This document shows positions 6,903 through 14,722 of a DNA stretch of 16,318 nucleotides, piece by piece. The notes beneath the pieces were generated by a model. The model was not told the DNA's origin and ran no database searches. It saw only the letters and a list, made by a program, of their open reading frames with translations. The stretch is from CAZEJK01 sp964512045. Lineage in GTDB: Bacteria; Acidobacteriota; Thermoanaerobaculia; Thermoanaerobaculales; Sulfomarinibacteraceae. Where the stretch lies: the NCBI GenBank assembly GCA_964512045.1, contig CAZEJK010000114.1, positions 1-16,318 on the forward strand. Direction: 5' to 3'. Position numbers and translations under genes: made by a program. Each line of letters starts with the position of its first letter. The first letter of the stretch is position 1.

Positions 6903-8951
6903 ATGGGCATTGTCAGCCTCTACCTCATCCTGACCGCTGCCGCAACCGGCGGTTTTGCGGTGCTCCGTGCCCTCGGCATGGAAGCCCGTTCTGCCTGGGC
7001 AGGAGGCCGCATCGTCGGGCTGGTCGGAGTGACCTTCCCGGCGTGGTGGTGGGGCATAGTGGTTGGCGCCGGCTGGCCGGTCGTCCTGGGGCTGGTATTG
7101 GTAGTGACGGCTGGGCTGGGAGCATGGCGACTCTGGCTGGACCGTGAGCAGTGGCGGGAGGTCATCCAGGCGGAGGCGGCGTTTCTCATCGGTACCGTGG
7201 TGGTGCTTCTGCTCCGACTGGGCTCGGCAGCCATCCTCGGAACCGAGAAGCTGATGGATCTCGGAATCCTGTCGTCGTTGCTGCGCACCGACTCGTTCCC
7301 ACCGCCGGACATGTGGCTGTCCGGCCACACCCTGCCGTACTACTACTGGGGCTCGCTGATCTGGGCCGGTCCGCTCCGTCTGGCCGGGATCGACGTCGAG
7401 ATCGGCTACAACCTGATCGTCGCCCTCGTCGGCGGGCTCACCGCCACGGTGACGTTCGCCCTCGGAATCGAGGTGTGCCGATCGGTCCGCCACGGGGTTC
7501 TGGCAGCGTTTCTTGCCACCTTCGCCGGCACCGCCGACGGGTTCCGCCAGCTCGTCGGAACCGGCTCGCTGACCGCGATCGATCTCTGGCGGTCGTCCCG
7601 TCAGGACCCGGATGTCATCACGGAGTTCCCCCTCTTCACCCTCCACCTCGGCGATCTCCACCCGCATCTGCTGTCGATACCGCTGATGGTCGTCGCCTGG
7701 CTCGTCGCACTGGTTGTGGCCAGGCGAGCTCCGCGCTGGTTCGACGGCATCCTTCTCGCGCTACTGGTGGGCACGACCTGGGCTTCCAACCCGTGGGCGA
7801 TGCCACCCACCGCTGCCGGGGTCTTTCTGCTCCTGGTGGCCGGCGACGGAGAGTGGCGCTGGCCAACCCTCCAGCACTGGCCACGGTGGGCGATTCCGAT
7901 CGTGGCAGTGGCCGGCGGCTGGATCCTGACAGCTCCGTTCCACCTCGACTTCAGCCCGCCATTCCAGGGCCTCGGTCGGGTCTTCGCCACCACGAGCGTA
8001 CCGAACATCCTCTTGTATGGGGGGGTGCTCCTCATCCCGGCGGCCGGGTGTGCTCTTGCGTACCTGGCCAGCGCAGTTCCCGAGAGGTACGCCGCGCAGG
8101 CTCTGTGCAGCGTCACCGCGGCCATGGTCGTTCTCGCCGCCTGCCTGATCGGCGCCCCTTCGGCGATGCTCCTCGGTGCGGTCTTCGTGCTCCTGAGCCT
8201 GGCGGTGCTCAACCCGGGAGAGGATCCGGATCGCGCGGCCCTTGCTCTGGCCGTGCTCGGGGTATTCCTGTTTCTGGTACCCGAGCTGGTCTACGTCAAG
8301 GATCCGTACGGCGAACGGCTGCATAGGATGAACACAGTCTTCAAGGCGTACATCGCCGCCTGGCCAGCTCTGGCGGTGGCGTTCCCGGCTCTGCTTCGAC
8401 GATGGCTCCCACGTCGGCGAACGCGGATGGTCGCGCTGATCGTGACGCTTGTCCTCACGCTGCCACACCCCCTGTCGATGGCCGTACGGGCATACAACGC
8501 GCCGGAGCACAGAATCGAGGGCTTCGGCTGGATGACACCGTCCGATCGAGAGACGGTCGTCACCCTACGCCAGCAACCGCTCGGCACCGTTCTCTTGGAG
8601 GCGATCGGTGGTGCCTACACAGAGCACGCTCGCTTGTCGTCGGCCTCCGGCGTACCGGCTTTCCTCGGCTGGGCAAACCACGAAGGGGTCTGGAGAGGCG
8701 ACGGAATCCGTAACGAGCTGGAGCGGCGCAAAGCGGTCGCCCGGCAGATCTACACCACCACATCCCTTGACGGAGCGTGTCACGTCGCGGCGCAGGAAGG
8801 CATCGATCTGATCGCCATCGGCGCAATGGAGCGTACGGCATACCCGGGCCCCGGCATCGACGCCCTTCGCGCCGCGCTCGGTGCTCCTGCGACCGGTACC
8901 ATCCTCGTTGACGTGCACAGCTGCACACTCCTGAAGGAGGGTCACCGATGA
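6903..8951 (+). CDS. DUF2298 (Chlor_Arch_YYY) multi-pass membrane protein, GT-C-like
   Basis: 682 aa with many hydrophobic helices. Family landmarks: Y146-Y-Y148 in LPYYYWG, the motif that named the family; TEFPLFTLHLGDLHPH with D251-L-H253-P-H255; a NPW motif at N296; YVKDPYGERLHRMNTVFK; and a C-terminal soluble segment with EAIGGAYTEHARLSS and FLGWANHE. The family occurs mainly in Chloroflexi and archaea beside Agl23-like genes and is thought to act in membrane glycosylation; the activity is unproven. ATG 6903 is preferred because MGIVSLYLIL starts directly at the first helix. A GTG at 6864 would add 13 polar residues but would lie upstream of the probable -10. The stop overlaps the next start as ATGA. 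Confidence 0.88.
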   Translation: MGIVSLYLILTAAATGGFAVLRALGMEARSAWAGGRIVGLVGVTFPAWWWGIVVGAGWPVVLGLVLVVTAGLGAWRLWLDREQWREVIQAEAAFLIGTVVVLLLRLGSAAILGTEKLMDLGILSSLLRTDSFPPPDMWLSGHTLPYYYWGSLIWAGPLRLAGIDVEIGYNLIVALVGGLTATVTFALGIEVCRSVRHGVLAAFLATFAGTADGFRQLVGTGSLTAIDLWRSSRQDPDVITEFPLFTLHLGDLHPHLLSIPLMVVAWLVALVVARRAPRWFDGILLALLVGTTWASNPWAMPPTAAGVFLLLVAGDGEWRWPTLQHWPRWAIPIVAVAGGWILTAPFHLDFSPPFQGLGRVFATTSVPNILLYGGVLLIPAAGCALAYLASAVPERYAAQALCSVTAAMVVLAACLIGAPSAMLLGAVFVLLSLAVLNPGEDPDRAALALAVLGVFLFLVPELVYVKDPYGERLHRMNTVFKAYIAAWPALAVAFPALLRRWLPRRRTRMVALIVTLVLTLPHPLSMAVRAYNAPEHRIEGFGWMTPSDRETVVTLRQQPLGTVLLEAIGGAYTEHARLSSASGVPAFLGWANHEGVWRGDGIRNELERRKAVARQIYTTTSLDGACHVAAQEGIDLIAIGAMERTAYPGPGIDALRAALGAPATGTILVDVHSCTLLKEGHR

Positions 8952-11443
8952 CGTCCGGCGCTCTTCCCCGTCGGCGGCGAGCGTGGCTGGCCTGGGGAGC
9001 CCTTCTTCTGTTATCCGTTGTGCTCCACACGGCAGCGCTTTCCGAGCGATCGTTCCACCACGACGAGTCGATTCACGCACAGATGTCATTCGACCTCGCC
9101 GAGCGGGGACTGTACCGGTACGACCCGACCTACCACGGCCCCGTCCTCTACTACCTGACGGCGGCCACGTTTATCGTACTGGGAGACAACGACTTCACAG
9201 CACGGCTCCCGATCGCGTTGTGCGGCATCGCGATGGTGCTCGTGGCGTACCGCCTGCGCCGTCCACTCGGAGGTCGTGCCGCCTGGTGGGCGGGTCTGCT
9301 GTTCACGATCTCGCCGATCACCCTCTACTACGGACGCTTCCTGCGGATGGACCTGCTCGAGATGGTGACCGCATCCGCCGCGCTGCTGACGTTTTACGTG
9401 ATCGTTCACGGCCGGCGTTCGGCGTGGCCGTGGCTCGGAGTCTGGACCGCGCTTGCGTTTGCCACCAAGGAGAACGCGTACGTCACCGTGACGCTTCTGG
9501 CAATCACTGCGGCCATCGTCGGGCTCTGGTGGGGCCTGAAGACCACGTCGGCACCGCAGCGTAACCGACACCTGATCGGTCGACTGCTGGCGTCGTCCGG
9601 ACGGATCGCCCGTGCTGGGTGGCTCGGGCTCGAGTACGGCGTGAGCTGGCTATGGACCTCACGTTTGGGCGTTCTGACCTCGCTCGGCGTGTTCACGGTC
9701 ATCTCGCTCGCCCTGCACACCGTTCTGTTCACTCGACCGGAGGACTGGGCCTTCCCGTTCAAGGCGATCTCCTACTGGTGGAGCCAGCACGAGATCGAAC
9801 GCGTCGGCGGACCGGCGTGGTTCCACCTCATGCGACTCGCCCAGTACGAGCTCCTGCCGATCGTGGCCGCCACAATCTGGATCGTGCGCCGATGGCGCCG
9901 GCTGCATCCGGTGGAGGTCGCGATCTTCACCTTCGGCGTCGCGTCGATTGCCATGTACGCCTATCTCGGCGAGAAGGTCCCGTGGCTGATCGTCCACCAG
10001 GTCTGGCCGTTCATCCCCCTAGCCGGCGCACAGCTCGCGCGCACGTTCGGGCCGCGGGGGAGGTGGTGGAGCCGGGCACTGGCAGTCGGAGGACTCGCGG
10101 TCACGGTGGCGTTCTCGTTTGTGGCCAACTTCGTCCTCGAGGAGATCACGCCCAGTCAGAAGCGCGTCGAGTCGATACTTTACGTGCAGACCTGCCCGGA
10201 GCTGGACACGGTCATCGCCGAAGGAATCGCGCTGAAGGGAAGCGGTGAGGACCCTGTTGCCGCGGTTCAGGGCGAGGCCGGCTGGCCGCTGACCTGGCAC
10301 TGGCGCTCCAGTGTCGGCATTCCGGTCTGGTGGGCGAAGCCCGCCGAAGGGATGCGCCCGCCACTGGTTGTGTGTGATCTCTCAAGCGAGAAAGATGTTC
10401 TGGAACAGCTCGGACCAGGCTACCGGCGAGAGCGCATCCCGCTCAGGGCCTGGTGGTCGCCGGAGATGTACCGGCCCGACCTGCTCGAGATCCTCCGCTA
10501 CCTCGTTACGAGAGTCCCCTGGAACCCGCTCGGCTCCACAGACGTGGTCGTCCTCAGGCGCGATGACAGTGACCAGGCCCCGGCCGTCACGACCGACGTC
10601 CAGCTGGCCCAGGACCTGCGCGAGGAGCTTGCGGTCACCTCTGCTCGGATCCTCGGTGAGGGCTGGCTCTCCGAGCCGAGGGGGCTCTCCATCCACAACG
10701 GCCGGATCGCCGTGGCGGATACAGCGAGGTCCGCGATCATCATCTTCGGTCCAGACGGGCGACCCGAACGCCACAGCTGGCCGGAGACATTCAACCAGCC
10801 GGAGTCGGTCGTCTGGACGCCCGAGGGCCTCCTGGCGGTCGCCGACACCTGGCATCCTCCGTCGGGACGGGCGGTGATCGTCGATCTCGCCGGACAACGA
10901 ATGCGAGCCCTACCGGCGCCAGGGGTGCCCTGGTACGGCCCGCGCGACGTGGCGGTCGACCCGTCTGGCCAGTTGGCAGTCAGCGATACGGGCAACAAGC
11001 GGATCGTCCTGTTTGCACCGGGAGCGACCACGAGCTCCGTGATCGGTTCCGAAGGCTCCGCCCCGGGCCAGCTCATCGAGCCGGTCGGCCTCGAGTGGCT
11101 CGAGGACGGCTCGCTCCTGGTTTGTGACACGGGCAACCATAGAGTTCAGCGGATTGCGGTGGACGGCACACCACTGGAGGTTTTCGACCTGCCCGGCGCA
11201 TGGTCCGACTTCTACTCGCGACCGCAGATTGTGGCGCTCTCACCAAACCTCTGGGTTGTCAGCGACACGCCGGCGCGATCGCTCTGGGTCCTGCGCAGCG
11301 GGGACGGGTCGGTCTCCAAGATCGACCTTGCAGAGGCCAACCTCGCCCCGACGGGTCTCGAGTGGGATGGCTCCACGTTGTATGTCGCCGATCTCAACGG
11401 ACGCGTATGGGCACTGGAGGTGGACGTTGAGCGACTCCGTTGA
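8948..11443 (+). CDS. Agl23-like (TIGR03663-type) GT-C membrane protein fused to a six-bladed NHL propeller
   Basis: 831 aa. The first part (about 1-440) is a multi-pass GT-C fold: helix 13-30, then FHHDESIHAQ with D39-E40 in the first outer loop, where PMT/STT3-type enzymes keep a catalytic acidic pair, followed by YDPTYHGPVLYYL and YGRFLRMDLLEM. A soluble domain follows (about 440-560). From about 573 to the end are six repeats of a V-x-D-T type strand with Asp at 591, 633, 680, 727, 773 and 815, spaced 42-47 residues, as in NHL propellers. SD AAGGAGG (8934-8940) lies seven bases before the ATG, and the gene overlaps the DUF2298 stop by 4 bp. The family pairs with DUF2298 proteins and is annotated as flippase-associated from the archaeal Agl23. 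Enzyme activity is inferred. Confidence 0.87.
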   Translation: MTSGALPRRRRAWLAWGALLLLSVVLHTAALSERSFHHDESIHAQMSFDLAERGLYRYDPTYHGPVLYYLTAATFIVLGDNDFTARLPIALCGIAMVLVAYRLRRPLGGRAAWWAGLLFTISPITLYYGRFLRMDLLEMVTASAALLTFYVIVHGRRSAWPWLGVWTALAFATKENAYVTVTLLAITAAIVGLWWGLKTTSAPQRNRHLIGRLLASSGRIARAGWLGLEYGVSWLWTSRLGVLTSLGVFTVISLALHTVLFTRPEDWAFPFKAISYWWSQHEIERVGGPAWFHLMRLAQYELLPIVAATIWIVRRWRRLHPVEVAIFTFGVASIAMYAYLGEKVPWLIVHQVWPFIPLAGAQLARTFGPRGRWWSRALAVGGLAVTVAFSFVANFVLEEITPSQKRVESILYVQTCPELDTVIAEGIALKGSGEDPVAAVQGEAGWPLTWHWRSSVGIPVWWAKPAEGMRPPLVVCDLSSEKDVLEQLGPGYRRERIPLRAWWSPEMYRPDLLEILRYLVTRVPWNPLGSTDVVVLRRDDSDQAPAVTTDVQLAQDLREELAVTSARILGEGWLSEPRGLSIHNGRIAVADTARSAIIIFGPDGRPERHSWPETFNQPESVVWTPEGLLAVADTWHPPSGRAVIVDLAGQRMRALPAPGVPWYGPRDVAVDPSGQLAVSDTGNKRIVLFAPGATTSSVIGSEGSAPGQLIEPVGLEWLEDGSLLVCDTGNHRVQRIAVDGTPLEVFDLPGAWSDFYSRPQIVALSPNLWVVSDTPARSLWVLRSGDGSVSKIDLAEANLAPTGLEWDGSTLYVADLNGRVWALEVDVERLR
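11416..11429 (+). promoter_or_regulatory. SD that fixes a TTG start for the GT2 gene
   Basis: GGAGG at 11416-11420, extended to GGAGGTGG, lies six bases before TTG at 11427. No ATG or GTG with an SD is better placed before the conserved VVIPAFNEEEN segment. The site lies inside the end of the preceding gene. Confidence 0.75.
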
Positions 11444-12386
11444 GCTGACGGTGGTGATTCCCGCCTTCAACGAAGAGGAGAACATCGCTCCGATGTACGA
11501 GCGGCTGATCGCCGCGCTCGAAGGAACCGTCGCGGGGCTCGAGATCGTGTACGTTGACGACGGGTCCAGAGATGGAACGTGGCAGGGGATCGTCCAGGTC
11601 ACAGAGCGAGACAGCCGCGTCCGCGGCGTTCGTTTTGCTCGCAACTTCGGTCACCAGGCGGCGCTCACTGCGGGCGTCGATGCTGCCCGTGGATCAGCGG
11701 TGGTCATCATCGATGGCGATCTCCAGGACCCACCGGAGGTCATCCCCGAGATGGTCCGCCAGTGGCGAAACGGATTCGAGGTCGTCTTCGGACAGCGGAC
11801 ACGGCGTTACGGCGAGACCTGGTTCAAGCGGACCACCGCGGCGCTGTTCTATCGGCTGCTCCAGGGGATCACCCACGTCCAAATCCCCGTCGATACCGGC
11901 GACTTCCGGCTGATGGGACCGCGGGCGGTGGCGGCGTTTCGTGCCTTGCCTGAGCGCAACCGGTTCATCCGCGGCCTGGTGAGCTGGATCGGCTTCCCAC
12001 AGACCGCTGTGTGCTACGAACGTCAGGCTCGCCACGCCGGTGATACCAAGTACCCGGTCCGCAAGATGCTGCGCTTCGCGCTGGATGGAATCACATCGTT
12101 TTCGTTCGCGCCGCTGCGGCTCGCCACCTGGTTCGGCATCGTGATCACCGCCGCCGCAGCGGTCGGCCTGGTCGCTGTCCTGGTTGTGGCGGCAGCCTAC
12201 AGGTCCTGGTCAGCATCGTTCGTCCTCAGCGCGGCCCTCCTGCTCGTCGGAGGCGTGCAGCTCATCAGCATCGGCATTCTCGGCGAGTACATCGCCAGGC
12301 TGTTCGATGAGGTCAAGCGGCGCCCGCTCTATCTTGTCGGAGAGGACACCGCCGGTACGCTCGGTGTGACGCCTCCGACCCGCTGA
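11427..12386 (+). CDS. GT2 polyprenyl-phosphate glycosyltransferase with two membrane helices (DPM1/GtrB/ArnC type)
   Basis: 319 aa. It probably loads a sugar from a nucleotide donor onto undecaprenyl or dolichyl phosphate at the inner membrane face. Motifs: VVIPAFNEEEN (9-19), YVDDGSRDGT (42-51), RFARNFGHQAALTAG (69-83), the metal site D96-G-D98 in IDGDLQDPPE, DTGDFRLM (156-163), ERNRFIRGLVSWIGF (176-190) and GDTKYPVRKM (205-214). Two hydrophobic helices (about 233-257 and 264-288) end in GILGEYIARLF, as in GtrB-type enzymes. It starts at TTG 11427 and overlaps the Agl23-like gene by 17 bp, so the three genes from 6903 are probably co-translated. The TTG may hold its level low. It differs from the Alg5-like GT2 at 4155, so the two may handle different sugars. 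Confidence 0.92.
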   Translation: MSDSVELTVVIPAFNEEENIAPMYERLIAALEGTVAGLEIVYVDDGSRDGTWQGIVQVTERDSRVRGVRFARNFGHQAALTAGVDAARGSAVVIIDGDLQDPPEVIPEMVRQWRNGFEVVFGQRTRRYGETWFKRTTAALFYRLLQGITHVQIPVDTGDFRLMGPRAVAAFRALPERNRFIRGLVSWIGFPQTAVCYERQARHAGDTKYPVRKMLRFALDGITSFSFAPLRLATWFGIVITAAAAVGLVAVLVVAAAYRSWSASFVLSAALLLVGGVQLISIGILGEYIARLFDEVKRRPLYLVGEDTAGTLGVTPPTR

Positions 12387-12598
12387 CGCGCGCGCGGGCC
12401 ATCGCCAGGATCACGCAGAGAGCCATGATGAGTGCGGATGACGTCCGAGATCCTCACTGTCGGCTCTGACCCTCGAGCAGCTTACGGCTCAGCCCACTGG
12501 CCACACGGCGCCCGGACTCGCTGCATCAGGAACACAGCCACCCCGTTTGCGTGTTTTCCAGGCTGCCGGCCGCTGCGGCCGACGGAACGGAGACACTG
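12387..12598. promoter_or_regulatory. 212-bp intergenic leader before the LON-domain gene, with hairpin
   Basis: It separates the glycosylation genes from the regulatory block. GGCCGCTGCGGCC (12568-12580) forms a compact stem (5 bp, CTG loop) eight bases upstream of the SD-like CGGAG (12588-12592) and could influence translation. CGCGCGCG follows the upstream stop codon. No convincing paired -35/-10 and no T-tract terminator were found. Confidence 0.35.
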
Positions 12599-13276
12599 AT
12601 GGTCGCTCAGAACTACAACTCGCTCTCGCTCGAAGGCGCCGGAGGCGATCTGCTCGGCCAGATCGTGCTTCCACTGCTCCCGGTGCCGGACATGGTGCTG
12701 CTTCCCGGGGAAGCCATGTCGCTGCGAGTCGTCGACCCGAGATACTGCGAGCTGACACGGCAGGCGCTGCGCAGCGACGGAACGGTCGTTGTAGCGTTCG
12801 GCGAGTACGGCAGGCGTATGGAGTCCGTCCGTCACATCGCCACGAAGGCGCAAATCGTGCACCACAACGCGCTGGAAGACGGGACCTTCCACGTGCTCCT
12901 GCTGGGCACGCAGCGTGTCAAGCTCATCGAGACTGTGGAGAACGGGTTCCGCTTCCAGTCAGTTCGCGCCGAGCTTCTGAAGGACGGCGACGAGCTGGCT
13001 GTGGGTGTGGAGGGTCTGCGCGAGGATCTGTGCAGCTGGCTTCCCGAGCTCCTGGACAACGATATGGCGCGTCGCGAGCTCGCTGAGTCGCTCGGTGAAG
13101 CGGAGGACGATCAGCTCGTGGCAGCAGCCGTCACGCTACTCGAGCTGCCGTCGGAGGCCAAGCAGACACTGCTCGAGGCGGAGTCACCCCTGGATCGCTT
13201 GCTGACCGTCCATAGCATGGTCCGGCAAGGTGTCGGCCAGCCCGACCCGATCCGCGGGGCCGCAGTGCTGAACTGA
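12599..13276 (+). CDS. Stand-alone LON substrate-binding-domain protein
   Basis: 225 aa. The N-terminal half matches the N-terminal (LAN) domain of Lon protease: LPLLPVPDMVLLPGEAMSLR then VVDPRY, followed by VVVAFGEYG and FHVLLLGTQRVKLIE. A helical C-terminal part (about 130-225, with LLELPSEAKQTLLEAESP and RLLTVHSMV) completes the domain. The AAA+ and Ser-Lys protease domains of Lon are absent, and the stop is a clean TGA, so this is the short form common in Deltaproteobacteria and other bacteria, not a truncation. It may bind substrates or act as an adaptor; the function is not established. ATG 12599 is chosen because CGGAG lies six bases upstream. An in-frame start at 12551 would add 16 residues without an SD. 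Confidence 0.88.
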   Translation: MVAQNYNSLSLEGAGGDLLGQIVLPLLPVPDMVLLPGEAMSLRVVDPRYCELTRQALRSDGTVVVAFGEYGRRMESVRHIATKAQIVHHNALEDGTFHVLLLGTQRVKLIETVENGFRFQSVRAELLKDGDELAVGVEGLREDLCSWLPELLDNDMARRELAESLGEAEDDQLVAAAVTLLELPSEAKQTLLEAESPLDRLLTVHSMVRQGVGQPDPIRGAAVLN

Positions 13277-13281
13277 CACGG

Positions 13282-13294
13282 GCTCGAACCGAGC
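13282..13294 (+). terminator. Weak hairpin after the LON-domain gene
   Basis: GCTCG-AAC-CGAGC forms a 5-bp stem with a 3-base loop, five bases after the stop. No T tract follows, so termination here is uncertain. Confidence 0.2.
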
Positions 13295-13385
13295 GAGCAC
13301 GGCCGCACCAGCTCTTCGCCGTCACCCTGCCGGCTCCGGTCACACCTGCGGTTGGGACAGCAGGCCGAAACGACAACGTAGCTGC

Positions 13386-13391
13386 TATGCT
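13386..13391 (+). promoter_or_regulatory. Possible -10 TATGCT before the GAF-GGDEF gene
   Basis: TATGCT matches four of six -10 positions and would place the transcript start near 13398. No -35 is correctly spaced; TTGGGA at 13352-13357 is too far away. It is supported mainly by its position 30 bases before the start codon. Confidence 0.25.
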
Positions 13392-13421
13392 GATCGGGCA
13401 CCTCCGGTGGGATCAAGGGTG

Positions 13422-14549
13422 ATGAAGCAGCTGCAATGTCTATCAAACCCGCGAATGGGCCACTTCCTCAAACGCGAGCAGCGTCCGGGCGCCAGCTACG
13501 ATCTCGATCTGAACCAGACCTTCCGCAACATCTTGACCTGTGCGGACGACTTCGTACCCTCCGAGGCAGGATCGATCTTTCTCGACGACCCGGTGGTCAA
13601 GCGGCGCAGCCCTCCGGATAACGAGCTGGTACTGGTGGCCTGCTTCGGTCCTCAGGCCGAGCAGCTGGTGGGGCTGCGTTTGCCGGTGGGCCGCGGGATC
13701 GTCGGGCATGTGTACCTGACCGGAGAGCCGTACACCTCGCGCGATCCGTCCAGCGACCCACACTTTTACAACGAGATCGACGGCATCTCGCAGTTCAAGA
13801 CCCGTTCTGTGCTGTGCGCCCCCCTGCGGGTCGAGCGCGAGGTCATCGGCGTCATCGAGCTGCTGAACCACCAGCACAGAAAGGGGTATGGCCTCGAGGA
13901 TCAGCAGCTCCTGTCCGTCTTCGCGCAGACCATCTCGGCATCGATTCTGAACGCCATCGAAGCTCAGAAGTCCAGCGAGATGGCCAAGCGCGACGACCTC
14001 ACAGGCCTGTACAACGACCGGTACCTCCACTTCACGCTCACTCGAGCGGTGGCGGAGTCCATCCGCAGCGGATCTGACTGCGGCCTCGTGTTCCTCGATC
14101 TCGACCATTTCAAGGGGATCAACGATCAGCACGGTCACATGGCGGGAAGCCGGGTCCTCGCCGAGATGGGTCGACTCCTCCGTCAGATCCTCCCTGGCCA
14201 TGCCGTTCCTTCCCGGTATGGCGGAGACGAGTTCGTCATCGTGCTCCCCGGCTCGGGGCCACAGGAGACGTACTGGGTCGCCGAGACGGTTCGACAGAAC
14301 ATCGAGCGGCACATCTTCTTGGACGCGCCTGACGCTCAGGACCCCGAGCACCTCCCCGCGCTCAGAATCGCCAAGGTGATTACAGCCTCGGTTGGCATTG
14401 CAACCACATCGCAGATCGCAGCCACGGTTGCTTCGGACGATATCGCCACGGTGAAGAACGAGCTCGTCCGCGCCGCTGACGCTGCCATGTACACCGCGAA
14501 GGAAGCTGGAAAGAACCGGACTGTGGTCGCGCTTGCCGAATCGGCCTGA
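13422..14549 (+). CDS. GAF-GGDEF cyclic dinucleotide synthase, possible Hypr (cGAMP) type
   Basis: 375 aa from ATG 13422. Residues about 25-185 form a GAF sensor domain (SEAGSIFLDD, LRLPVGRGIVGHVYLTGEP, SVLCAPL, GVIELLN), joined by a helix to a GGDEF domain (DDLTGLYNDRYLH to AGKNRTVV). Metal-binding DLDHFK is at 226-231 and an intact GGDEF at 267-271, so catalysis is expected. Two features stand out. GHMAGS ends in S243 where GH..GD is canonical; that Asp recognises guanine in PleD. The inhibitory I-site RxxD is replaced by PGHA. No membrane segment is visible, so it is probably cytosolic. Start choice is uncertain: GTG 13407, GTG 13419 and ATG 13455 are in frame, and GGTGG lies 11 bases before 13422. 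The ligand of the GAF domain is unknown. Confidence 0.9.
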   Translation: MKQLQCLSNPRMGHFLKREQRPGASYDLDLNQTFRNILTCADDFVPSEAGSIFLDDPVVKRRSPPDNELVLVACFGPQAEQLVGLRLPVGRGIVGHVYLTGEPYTSRDPSSDPHFYNEIDGISQFKTRSVLCAPLRVEREVIGVIELLNHQHRKGYGLEDQQLLSVFAQTISASILNAIEAQKSSEMAKRDDLTGLYNDRYLHFTLTRAVAESIRSGSDCGLVFLDLDHFKGINDQHGHMAGSRVLAEMGRLLRQILPGHAVPSRYGGDEFVIVLPGSGPQETYWVAETVRQNIERHIFLDAPDAQDPEHLPALRIAKVITASVGIATTSQIAATVASDDIATVKNELVRAADAAMYTAKEAGKNRTVVALAESA

Positions 14550-14614
14550 GCTCGCTCACCAGATATCAACCTGCCATAACGGCACCCATCCAGATCTGTA
14601 ACCAGCATATTTCC

Positions 14615-14643
14615 TTGAATTTCAAGCCGAGAGCTGGTATGGT
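14615..14643 (+). promoter_or_regulatory. Probable sigma-70 promoter with extended -10 for the MinD-like gene
   Basis: TTGAAT (14615-14620) and TATGGT (14638-14643) are separated by exactly 17 bases, and TGG precedes the -10, giving the extended form TGGTATGGT. It lies in a local A/T-rich dip. The transcript would begin near 14650, leaving a leader of about 73 bases. This is the best promoter in the window. Confidence 0.6.
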
Positions 14644-14657
14644 TTGCCATCGTGGCT

Positions 14658-14675
14658 CAGATCATCCAGATCATC
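14658..14675 (+). repeat. Two tandem copies of CAGATCATC in the leader
   Basis: CAGATCATC is repeated head to tail at 14658-14666 and 14667-14675, just after the predicted transcript start. It could be an operator or chance. Confidence 0.35.
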
Positions 14676-14722
14676 GGCAGACAGACAAACGGAAGCAACC
14701 GCCCAGCCGACGGGAGAACGAG

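Noticed and set aside
7601..8587. Minus-strand frames opposite the DUF2298 gene
   Set aside because: They are shadows of hydrophobic codons on the other strand, with no SD and no recognisable domain.
13436..13621. Alternative start or frameshift at the N-terminus of the GAF-GGDEF gene
   Set aside because: The frame starting at ATG 13436 gives an Arg/Pro/Ser-rich shadow, while the main frame runs without a break into the GAF domain.
14658..14675. Tandem CAGATCATC as a CRISPR or phage attachment site
   Set aside because: There are only two 9-bp copies with no spacers, integrase gene or tRNA nearby. It is kept only as a short repeat.
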